From Candidatus Sulfopaludibacter sp. SbA3 (GTDB lineage: Bacteria; Acidobacteriota; Terriglobia; Bryobacterales; Bryobacteraceae), in the NCBI GenBank assembly GCA_945900935.1, contig CAMDKT010000069.1, positions 1 through 14,538 of the forward strand: 14,538 nt of DNA. The letters are read 5' to 3'. Shown piece by piece: positions 6,285-12,945 of this stretch. The notes below the pieces were generated by a model. It made no database searches. It saw nothing but the letters and a program-made list of their open reading frames with translations, and was not told the origin of the DNA. Both the position numbers and the translations under genes were made by a program. Positions within the stretch are counted from its first letter, which is position 1, and each line of letters begins with the position of its first letter.

Positions 6285-7619
6285 ATGAATCGCCGTCAAT
6301 TTTTATCTGTCCTCGCCGCCGCGCCGCTTGCCGCTGCAGCCGATCCGAAACCAAATGTCGTCCTCATCGTCGGGGACGATCTTGGCTACGCCGATCTCGG
6401 TTCCTACGGCTGCAAAGACATCCCCACGCCTTTCCTCGATTCCATCGCCAAAAACGGCGTCCGCTTTACCGACGGCCACGTGAGCTGCCCCTACTGCAGC
6501 CCCACGCGCGCCGGCCTGATGACCGGCCGTTACCAGACTCACTTCGGCCACGAATTCAACCCCGGTCCAGCCGAACAAGCCGTCGAAAACTTCGGCCTCC
6601 CGCTCACCGAAACCGCCATGCCCAAACGCATGAAGGACCTGGGCTACAAGACCGGCATGTTCGGCAAATGGCATCTCGGCTACAAGCCCGCCTACCATCC
6701 CCAGCAGCGCGGCTTCGATGAATACTACGGCTTCCTCGGCGGCGCCCACAGCTATCTCGACGCCGAGGCCGATCCCGCCAACCCCATCTTCCGAGGCACC
6801 GCCAAAGTCGCCAAAGTCGAGTACACCACTGACCAGTTCGCCGGCGAAGCCGCCGCCTTTATCGACCGCAACAAAGATAGCCCATTCTTCGTCTATCTCC
6901 CCTTCAACGCCGTTCACACTCCGCTCGAAGCCCTCCCCAAATACGAAGCCCGCTTCGACGGCAAGATCACCGACCCCCGGCGCAAGACCTTTGCCGCCAT
7001 GCTTTCCGCCATGGACGACGGTGTCGGCTTGATCCTTAAGACCCTCGATAAACACAAACTCACGAATAAAACTCTGGTCGTCTTCCACAGCGACAACGGT
7101 GGTCCCACGCCTGTTAACACGTCCCGGAACGATCCGCTGCGAGGATTCAAGGCCCAGGTTTACGAGGGCGGAACTCGCGTTCCATTCCTGATGCAGTGGC
7201 CAGGCAAGATTCCCAAGGGCAAAGTCTACGACCATCCCGTCATCGCCCTCGACATGCTGCCCACCTTTGTCGCCGCCGCCGGCGGCAAGCCAGCCGAGGA
7301 TTGGAAGCTTGACGGCGTCAACCTCCTTCCCTTCCTGAAAGGCAAGGATAAGGGCGTTCCCCACAAGCAGCTCTTCTGGCGCTTCGGCCGCCAATGGGCC
7401 ATGCGCGATGGCGACTGGAAGCTGATGTCCATGGGCGATGCTCCGGCGCTCTACAATCTCAAGACCGATATCGGTGAGTCCAAGGATCTTTCAACCACCG
7501 AACCCGCCCGTTTCGAGAAGATGACGGTCGACTGGAAGGCCTGGGATCAAAAGAATATTCCCGCGCGCTGGGTGCCTCAAGGGGCCGCCGGGCAGAAGAA
7601 GAAAAAGAAAAAGGCGTAG
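6285..7619 (+). CDS. Arylsulfatase (arylsulfatase A / GalNAc-6-sulfatase type)
   Basis: A 444-residue type I sulfatase starting directly after the previous stop. The activation motif is CSPTR with C71. Metal-site residues are D31-D32 (VGDDLGY) and D270-N271 (SDNGG). The GKWHLG segment carries K128 and H130, which normally contact the sulfate. The FAMLSAMDDGVG-like helix and the YEGGTRVPFL segment fit arylsulfatase A-like enzymes rather than the iduronate-2-sulfatase type next door, so the pair is not a recent duplication. MNRRQFLSVLAAAPLAAAA is a twin-arginine leader. The C-terminus ends in Gln, six Lys and Ala, which is not part of the catalytic fold. Its last ~240 bases change from C-rich to G-rich on this strand. 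The substrate is unknown. Confidence 0.9.
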   Translation: MNRRQFLSVLAAAPLAAAADPKPNVVLIVGDDLGYADLGSYGCKDIPTPFLDSIAKNGVRFTDGHVSCPYCSPTRAGLMTGRYQTHFGHEFNPGPAEQAVENFGLPLTETAMPKRMKDLGYKTGMFGKWHLGYKPAYHPQQRGFDEYYGFLGGAHSYLDAEADPANPIFRGTAKVAKVEYTTDQFAGEAAAFIDRNKDSPFFVYLPFNAVHTPLEALPKYEARFDGKITDPRRKTFAAMLSAMDDGVGLILKTLDKHKLTNKTLVVFHSDNGGPTPVNTSRNDPLRGFKAQVYEGGTRVPFLMQWPGKIPKGKVYDHPVIALDMLPTFVAAAGGKPAEDWKLDGVNLLPFLKGKDKGVPHKQLFWRFGRQWAMRDGDWKLMSMGDAPALYNLKTDIGESKDLSTTEPARFEKMTVDWKAWDQKNIPARWVPQGAAGQKKKKKKA

Positions 7620-7632
7620 CGCCTGAACGAAT

Positions 7633-7649
7633 ACTGGGCCTGGCCCGGT
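7633..7649 (+). terminator. Possible hairpin after the sulfatase run
   Basis: Beginning 14 bases after the sulfatase stop, ACTGGGC pairs with GCCCGGT around a CTG loop, giving 7 pairs including one G-T wobble. There is no T-rich tail, so it is at best a weak or Rho-assisted terminator. The rest of the 91-base gap to the next gene holds nothing recognisable except a TAGAAT at 7702-7707, which could be a -10 box but has no well-spaced -35. Confidence 0.3.
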
Positions 7650-7710
7650 CACGCCGGAAGATTTCGGGCTATTTGCCCATCGAGAACGTCGCCCGCTTGG
7701 CTAGAATCAG

Positions 7711-8790
7711 ATGGGTCGGTGCCGTACCAAAGGAATGCTTCCCCTCCACCAGTATCTACAAGAACTATGCGACAAGGTCTGTGATGATCTCGCCCGCGTT
7801 CACGCCTCCGAGCAAGACCCCGGCCATCAAGGCTTGATATTTCCGCCCAAACGGGATTTCAGTATTCGGATCAGCGAGCAGGAAGCCAAGCTGTTGTTTG
7901 CCCATCACTTGATTCTCGACAAACGGTACTTATTCTCCGTCGAGACGCCAACCATTGAGACCTACCAGCAGAAAGGTACGACGCCGATTAGCGCTCGTGT
8001 GGATCTGACGCTCTATCATCCCGACCGAAAACCCGCAGTCCATGTCGAGCTGAAAGCCCACAACTGCACCGTCGAGGCAATCCGAAAAGACGTTGAGAAG
8101 TTGCTGCGGGAAAATACCGATGGCATGTGGTTCCACACTCTCCGCACCGGCGACCTGACTACCCTTCGCGCACTCGTCAGCAAATTCAGATCCGCTTTCG
8201 CCCTCCTTCCCGAATGCCTCCGCACGAATCAGCGATCCTTTCTCTTCGCCTTCTTCGCCTTGGAGCAGCGTGTCCTGCACTGGCATTGGATGAACCTGTC
8301 CGGGGAAGGCGACGCCAATAACATCGCCGTCGCCAATACTTTCAGCGACGATTCGCCCATCTACACCTGGAACCAAAAGCAAATCCCGGCGGAGCTTGGG
8401 AATGAGCAGCCGGCGTTCGCTCGGATCGTGAGGACGGCAGCGGCTACTGGAAAGGGCCGGAGAGAGGCATTCTTTGTCTTCATTCCAACAATCTCGACGG
8501 ACTCCGCCCTGCACCTATCTATCCGCGGCGGAAGTTATCGCCTCCGCCAATACGACGTGAACCAACCAGGAAAACGGCCTCGGGCGTTCTCGCTTCCCGA
8601 GCACCGAACTTCTGAAGCGCTCCGTGAGAGTCACATCGTCGAATATTGGATTCCAGTAACTCCAGACGACTATGCACACAATATCGACGACGAACCCGCT
8701 TACTGGGTCGCTCGAATCCAAGTAATAAATCGACGCCGGAACACCGCTCCCCGCGACGCCGTCGGCGTTGCCCAGATATCTCCCCCATGA
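7711..8790 (+). CDS. Unrecognised protein with a candidate PD-(D/E)XK nuclease core
   Basis: I do not recognise the family. The 359-residue protein has no signal peptide or membrane segment. Residues 56-118 look like a restriction-nuclease fold: a helix SEQEAKLLFAHHL with E58, a strand with D98 (RVDLTLY), a turn, then a strand with E113-L-K115 (VHVELKAHN). A following helix has an IRKDVEKLLRE pattern. D98, E113 and K115 would be the metal-binding triad. The rest, including LFAFFALEQRVLHWHWM and a C-terminal half of strands, has no known match. The start is uncertain: ATG 7711 or ATG 7735, the latter immediately preceded by AAAGGA. Base composition differs from its neighbours. The 3' end abuts a truncated DUF5615 toxin, which points to arrival by rearrangement. 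Defence or phage-related DNA cleavage is possible but unproven. Confidence 0.6.
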   Translation: MGRCRTKGMLPLHQYLQELCDKVCDDLARVHASEQDPGHQGLIFPPKRDFSIRISEQEAKLLFAHHLILDKRYLFSVETPTIETYQQKGTTPISARVDLTLYHPDRKPAVHVELKAHNCTVEAIRKDVEKLLRENTDGMWFHTLRTGDLTTLRALVSKFRSAFALLPECLRTNQRSFLFAFFALEQRVLHWHWMNLSGEGDANNIAVANTFSDDSPIYTWNQKQIPAELGNEQPAFARIVRTAAATGKGRREAFFVFIPTISTDSALHLSIRGGSYRLRQYDVNQPGKRPRAFSLPEHRTSEALRESHIVEYWIPVTPDDYAHNIDDEPAYWVARIQVINRRRNTAPRDAVGVAQISPP

Positions 8791-8820
8791 GCCAGCACAG
8801 TCTCCCGGCTCAGCGTTACG

Positions 8821-8862
8821 TTGAAAATCGACCGGCAAACACTCATCCAACAATAACTTCAC
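8821..8862 (-). pseudogene. 5' stub of a DUF5615 (PIN-like) toxin
   Basis: A GTG at 8860-8862 overlaps the DUF433 stop (GTGA) and begins MKLLLDECLPVDFQ. This is the typical N-terminus of DUF5615 proteins, whose early Asp-Glu contributes to a PIN-like metal site. After about 13 codons (near 8824) the similarity ends. The frame stays open to 8515 only as the antisense of the nuclease-like gene, giving a composition unlike a PIN fold. Full-length members run to about 110-120 residues, so roughly nine tenths of the toxin is missing. The chimeric 115-codon frame could still be translated by coupling, but it should not be active as a nuclease. Confidence 0.65.
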
Positions 8863-9071
8863 GCGATTCTAGCCAAAAGCGAATCCTTCGCTTCCTCCAG
8901 TGCCTGCACCGCCATCTCCTTGCTCACTGTCGGGAACTGATGCAGGAATTCTCCCAGCGAATGGCCGCCCTCCAGGTAGTCGATAAGGTTTTTGAATGGA
9001 ACCCGCGTCCCACGAAAACACGGCGTTTCGTTCATTATCTCCGGATCGGCCACAATGATGATTGCTGCCAC
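8859..9071 (-). CDS. DUF433 family antitoxin
   Basis: DUF433 proteins are short helix-turn-helix-like antitoxins that pair with DUF5615 toxins and repress their own operon. The core is visible: VADPEIMNETPCFRGTRVPF, then LIDYLEGGHSLGEFLHQFP and a final helix with VQALEEAKDSLL. From the GTG at 9069-9071 it has 70 residues. That start is preferred because AGAGGG (9079-9084) sits 7 bases upstream and the length fits the family. A GTG at 9113 would add 14 residues without family similarity. The stop overlaps the toxin GTG by four bases. The toxin itself is truncated, so this antitoxin is probably an orphan. It lies 111 bases downstream of the DUF1501 operon on the same strand, so read-through is possible. 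Confidence 0.8.
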   Translation of the reverse strand: MAAIIIVADPEIMNETPCFRGTRVPFKNLIDYLEGGHSLGEFLHQFPTVSKEMAVQALEEAKDSLLARIA

Positions 9072-9181
9072 GGGAACGCCCTCTGATCCCCATTGTACAG
9101 ATTCACCCGGCACCGCCCCCGCCCTTTTCAGCTAATTCGCCGCCAGTCGATCCGCAGTTCCCGGCCCGCCGTACGCGGTCC

Positions 9182-10471
9182 CTACCCAAACAACTCCGCC
9201 AACGGCTCCCCCGTCTTATCCTCCAGCGAATTCGCAATCTTGATCGGCCGCCCGATCGGACTCATGATCTCCTTCGTCCAATCCACGCCCATCAACTTAT
9301 AAACCGACGCGTACAAATCCCCCATCGACACCACTCGCGACGTAACATTCGCCCCGCGCTCGTCGCTCGTTCCAATCACTTGACCCGTCCGGATCCCGCC
9401 CCCAGCCAACGCCAATGACCAGCAGTTCGGCCAGTGATCCCGCCCCAGAGCCGGATTAATGTTAGGAGTCCGCCCGAACTCACCCATTGCAATCACCAGC
9501 GTCGAGTCCAATAATCCCCGCTCCTCCAAATCCTCCACCAAAGTAACTAACGTCCGGTCCAACGGCGGACACAATTTATCCCGATGACTCTTATCGTTAT
9601 CGCTATGCGTATCCCACGACGTCCCGTGATACCCCGCCGCCGTCACAAACACACTCCCGGCCTCCACTAACCGCCGCGCGAGCAAACAAGACTGCCCGAT
9701 CGAATCCTTCCCGTAGCGCTCCTTCGTTTTGTCCGACTCCTTCGACAAATCAAACGCGTCCCGCACCGACGGCGTCATAATCATCTTCATCGCTTGCGCC
9801 GAAAACGCGTCCATGTCGGTATGTTCGGCCGTCTCGTTCAACGACCGGTACCGCCGGTCAACTGCCTTCAAAAACGCGCTCCGGCTATCCACCGCCGCCT
9901 GCGATACCGTCTTCGGCAAACTCAAATCGGTAACTTGAAAATCCGGCTTGCTCGGATCCGGAATACACATCGGATCATAATCCCCGCCCAAAAATGCCGC
10001 CCGGAAATAGTCTTCATACTGCCGCCCGCTATTCCATTTCGGCACCAGCACATGCGGCGGCACCGCGTTGCGCGGCCCCAATTCCTTCGTCAACATCGAT
10101 CCAATACTCGGGAACTGCATCGCCGGATTGATCTCATGGCCCGTGATCACATAATGCGTCGCCTGCGGATGGTCGTTCCCGCGCGTATGCATTGAGCGGA
10201 TTAACGTGAACTTATCCATCTTCTTCGCCATCTTCGGCAGTAGCTCGGAGATCTGAATCCCCGGCACATTCGTCGTAATCGGCTTGAAGTTACTATTCGC
10301 CTTGGGGTCCCAGGTATCGATATGACTCGGCCCTCCCTCCAGCCAAAACAATATGACTGACTTTACTTTCGCCGAAGCCGCCGGCGCCGCCGACAAATAC
10401 CCCGGCAGCCCCATTCCCAAAAAACCCAGGGATCCTGCCCGCAAAAAGTCACGCCGTGTATCTTGTGCCAT
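9182..10471 (-). CDS. DUF1501 protein, Tat-exported
   Basis: DUF1501 proteins have an alkaline-phosphatase/sulfatase-like fold, are exported by Tat, and nearly always sit beside DUF1549/DUF1553 genes. Their reaction is unknown. The 429 residues start with DTRRDFLRAGSLGFLGMG, a classic twin-arginine signal (R6-R7). Family blocks are FWLEGGPSHIDTWDPK (42-57), FTLIRSMHTRGNDHPQATHY, GYHGTSWDTHSDN, and GEFGRTPNINP (330-340) followed by GRDHWP (343-348). The His and Asp residues in these blocks are the likely metal ligands. There is no CxPxR sulfatase activation motif, so it is not a formylglycine sulfatase. The ATG shares one base with the preceding stop (TAATG), and GGAG lies 8 bases upstream at 10480-10483. 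It is the last gene of a three-gene operon. No clear terminator is seen in 9114-9181. Confidence 0.92.
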   Translation of the reverse strand: MAQDTRRDFLRAGSLGFLGMGLPGYLSAAPAASAKVKSVILFWLEGGPSHIDTWDPKANSNFKPITTNVPGIQISELLPKMAKKMDKFTLIRSMHTRGNDHPQATHYVITGHEINPAMQFPSIGSMLTKELGPRNAVPPHVLVPKWNSGRQYEDYFRAAFLGGDYDPMCIPDPSKPDFQVTDLSLPKTVSQAAVDSRSAFLKAVDRRYRSLNETAEHTDMDAFSAQAMKMIMTPSVRDAFDLSKESDKTKERYGKDSIGQSCLLARRLVEAGSVFVTAAGYHGTSWDTHSDNDKSHRDKLCPPLDRTLVTLVEDLEERGLLDSTLVIAMGEFGRTPNINPALGRDHWPNCWSLALAGGGIRTGQVIGTSDERGANVTSRVVSMGDLYASVYKLMGVDWTKEIMSPIGRPIKIANSLEDKTGEPLAELFG

Positions 10472-12945
10472 TAGTGATTCTCCGCAAACTCACGCGAACT
10501 GATAAGTGCCCAGACAAACTCACGCAGCGCCGCCTCGCGGTCGCCCCGTTGTCCAACTAACTGCTTCAACTCCGCTAACTCGCCCGCATCCGCTCCGCGC
10601 CCCAGCGCCGCCAGATAGAACTCCTCAAATATCGCCGCGTCCGCCGCTCCGCGGTCCAAAAGTCCCCGCAACCGGCTCCCCGGAGCCGACAACCGCTCCA
10701 CATAGGTCGCCCCAGCCAGCATATGCAGCGCCTGGCCCAGATTCGGCTTTCCCGAACGCTCCGGAATGGCCCCCCGGCTCGGCCGTCCATACAGCTCGAG
10801 AAACCGCGAAAAATACATATCCGGATCCTTCAAATTGATCGCCCGCGTGTTCGCCGGCGCTTGCCCCACCGCCCGGCCGTCCGTGACCGCCGTCGCAAAA
10901 GTCTCCGGCACGCCCGTTACCGCCACCACCGCGTCCAGCAAAACCTCCGCGTCGATTGCCCGCGAGAGCGAGTGGGAATAGTTAGTAACATCGGTAGCGT
11001 TCGTCCCATTCGGAGCATGCGCCGCTTGATAAGTCCGCGACAAAACAATGGACTTCATCAAATGCCGCAGGTTATAACCGCTCTTCTGAAAATCAGCAGC
11101 CAACGCCGTCAATAGCTCCGGATGCGTCGCGGGATTTGTCGACCGGAAATCATCTACCGGATCCACGATCCCGCGCCCAAAGAAGTAACCCCAAATGCGG
11201 TTCACTGTTGCCTCGGCGAAGTAGGGATGAGCAGTCATCCATTTTGCCAGATCCTTCCGCGGATTCCCATCGGCCTTCAGCGCCAGCGGTGACGAATCCA
11301 ACAGCACCGGCACCACCGGCGCCTTCGTTCGCGGGTGCAGTAACTCAATCTTCCCGTCCACATCTATCGAACTAAAGTCCATGTTAGTCGGATGGTCGAA
11401 CACCACCGGCCCCGCCTTAAACAGACGCCCGAAGAACGCCGCCATCCCCCAAAATTGATCCTGGCTCCAGTTCTCATACGGATGGTTATGACACTGCGCG
11501 CAGTCCAACCGCCGCCCCATAAACACCCGAACCTCTTCCGCCATTACATCCGCCGCCGGTCCAATCTGGTTGTAAGGAATGAAATGCCGCGACGCCGCCC
11601 CATACCCCTGCGCCGACAATCGCTCCCGCGCGACTTCATCGTAGGGCCGATTGGTTGCCACATTCTCCCGGATCCACTCCCAATACTTCTGGCTGAACTT
11701 CGGCGTCAGCCCATTCGCGAAAATCGCCACCCGGAAAATATCGGAAAAACGGAACGTCCAATAGTCCACGAACTCAGGCGACCCAATCAGCGCGTCCACC
11801 ACCTTCTCCCGCTTCCCCGGATCCCGCAGCGCCACAAACTCACGCACCCGCTCTGGCGGCGGCAGCGTCCCCGTCAGATCCAGACAAACCCGCCGCAAAA
11901 ATTCCGCGTCCCCCGCTATCGCCGATGGCACAATCTGGAATTTCCGCAGCTTCGCCAATATCGAATCGTCAACAAAGTTGCCGCGCGCAACAACCGGATA
12001 TTGCGCGATAACCGGCCCAATCACGCCAATGCCTACACTCGCCACCTGCCCCGCCGCCCGAATCAAGATCGAAGTCTCCCCCAGCGCCTTTCCGCTAACG
12101 ACTCCATCCGCCGATACCGTCGCGACTTCTCCGTTGTTCGAACTAAACAAAAGCTGATTCGTAAAGTCCTCCGTATGTCCATCGGAGAACCGCGCCGTCA
12201 CCAGCAACCGCCGCGAACCCGCAACCGGCATCGTCGCCAATGGCGGATACACTTCCAGTGCTGCCAATGACGCCATCCGCCCCTCGGCTCCAAACGAAGC
12301 CCCGCCGCGAACCCATTCGAGCAGTGTCCGGTAGTCCTCGGAGTCCTTCTCCAACCGCTTCCCGCCGCCATGAGCGATAGCCATCAAAGGCTTCAACAAC
12401 AGAAGGCTCTGCTCCGGATCCTTCACATTCACCCGAGGCGTCCGCTCCCCCTTCACTTCGGCACTCAATACCTGATAGGTCCCGCCCTTAGTAATCCACT
12501 CAAAATCATCCTTCGGGAACAGCGCATTCGCCGACAGTTTCAATCCGCCCCGCCCCTTAACGCCCCCATGGCAAGCCGAGCTATTGCACCCCCGCTTGGT
12601 CAAAATCGAGCCAATATCCCGCGCGAACCCAAACGGACGCACCGTCTTCGACCCCGTAACGGTAATCACCGACCGAGCCTTCAACCCCTCCAAAACTGCC
12701 TCCACCGTCGCGATGCCATCGGAGACCGCAGTCACACGGGACCCAGCCAACGCCGCATTCGAAACCCGCCAAGCGACGTCGCCGGTAACATCGGCCTCGG
12801 TGCCATCGGAGTACGTCGCAATGGCCAAAAACTGCTGCCCCGCCTTAGCCCCGGCCAGCGTCACCGAGGCCGGAACCGTCTGCAACTTAACCAGCTTCGG
12901 CGCACCAAACGACGCCAACGTCAGAACTAAAAGTCCATATCTCAC
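10471..12945 (-). CDS. DUF1549/DUF1553 protein with Ig-like domains and haem-like motifs
   Basis: An 824-residue exported protein of the planctomycete-cytochrome-associated family, of unknown function. MRYGLLVLTLASFGAP is a short Sec-like leader. The order is: a bacterial Ig-like (BIG2) domain ~20-98; a cytochrome-c-like PSCyt1 region ~105-215 with CNSSACHG (C120, C125, H126, so CX4CH) and a typical LLLLKPL segment; a second BIG2 domain ~235-307; DUF1549 ~325-520 with LRRVCLDLTGTLPPPERV and a CAQCHNHPY motif (C482, C485, H486); and DUF1553 ~565-815 with VNRIWGYFFGRGIV and DDFRSTNPATHPELL. The CX4CH spacing is normal for this BIG2-containing subgroup as I recall it. The GTG start overlaps the upstream stop (GTGA). 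Haem attachment and a redox or sugar-related role are conjecture. Confidence 0.9.
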   Translation of the reverse strand: MRYGLLVLTLASFGAPKLVKLQTVPASVTLAGAKAGQQFLAIATYSDGTEADVTGDVAWRVSNAALAGSRVTAVSDGIATVEAVLEGLKARSVITVTGSKTVRPFGFARDIGSILTKRGCNSSACHGGVKGRGGLKLSANALFPKDDFEWITKGGTYQVLSAEVKGERTPRVNVKDPEQSLLLLKPLMAIAHGGGKRLEKDSEDYRTLLEWVRGGASFGAEGRMASLAALEVYPPLATMPVAGSRRLLVTARFSDGHTEDFTNQLLFSSNNGEVATVSADGVVSGKALGETSILIRAAGQVASVGIGVIGPVIAQYPVVARGNFVDDSILAKLRKFQIVPSAIAGDAEFLRRVCLDLTGTLPPPERVREFVALRDPGKREKVVDALIGSPEFVDYWTFRFSDIFRVAIFANGLTPKFSQKYWEWIRENVATNRPYDEVARERLSAQGYGAASRHFIPYNQIGPAADVMAEEVRVFMGRRLDCAQCHNHPYENWSQDQFWGMAAFFGRLFKAGPVVFDHPTNMDFSSIDVDGKIELLHPRTKAPVVPVLLDSSPLALKADGNPRKDLAKWMTAHPYFAEATVNRIWGYFFGRGIVDPVDDFRSTNPATHPELLTALAADFQKSGYNLRHLMKSIVLSRTYQAAHAPNGTNATDVTNYSHSLSRAIDAEVLLDAVVAVTGVPETFATAVTDGRAVGQAPANTRAINLKDPDMYFSRFLELYGRPSRGAIPERSGKPNLGQALHMLAGATYVERLSAPGSRLRGLLDRGAADAAIFEEFYLAALGRGADAGELAELKQLVGQRGDREAALREFVWALISSREFAENH

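Noticed and set aside
4920..6299. A 459-codon open frame antisense to the first sulfatase
   Set aside because: It is a shadow of a strongly biased coding frame: Gly/Val/Glu-rich with no domain. The sense strand has a complete sulfatase with all catalytic motifs.
6303..7394. Long antisense frame over the second sulfatase
   Set aside because: It has the same shadow composition, and the sense gene is unambiguous.
4899..7619. Tandem sulfatases as a recent duplication
   Set aside because: Beyond the shared CxPxR and metal motifs they belong to different subtypes (WSDHGYG versus SDNGG, different C-terminal halves), so they are anciently diverged.
7666..7678. GGGC-TATTT-GCCC mini-hairpin between the sulfatase and nuclease-like genes
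   Set aside because: Four base pairs without a T-run are expected by chance in sequence of this composition.
9114..9181. Search for a terminator after the DUF1501 operon
   Set aside because: Only a short CCG/CGG pairing around CGTA is present, with no T-tract. It is too weak to call.
11392..12270. A 292-codon plus-strand frame inside the DUF1549/DUF1553 gene
   Set aside because: It is Arg/Pro/His-rich low-complexity sequence typical of the reverse of a GC-biased gene. The minus-strand protein has clear domains throughout.
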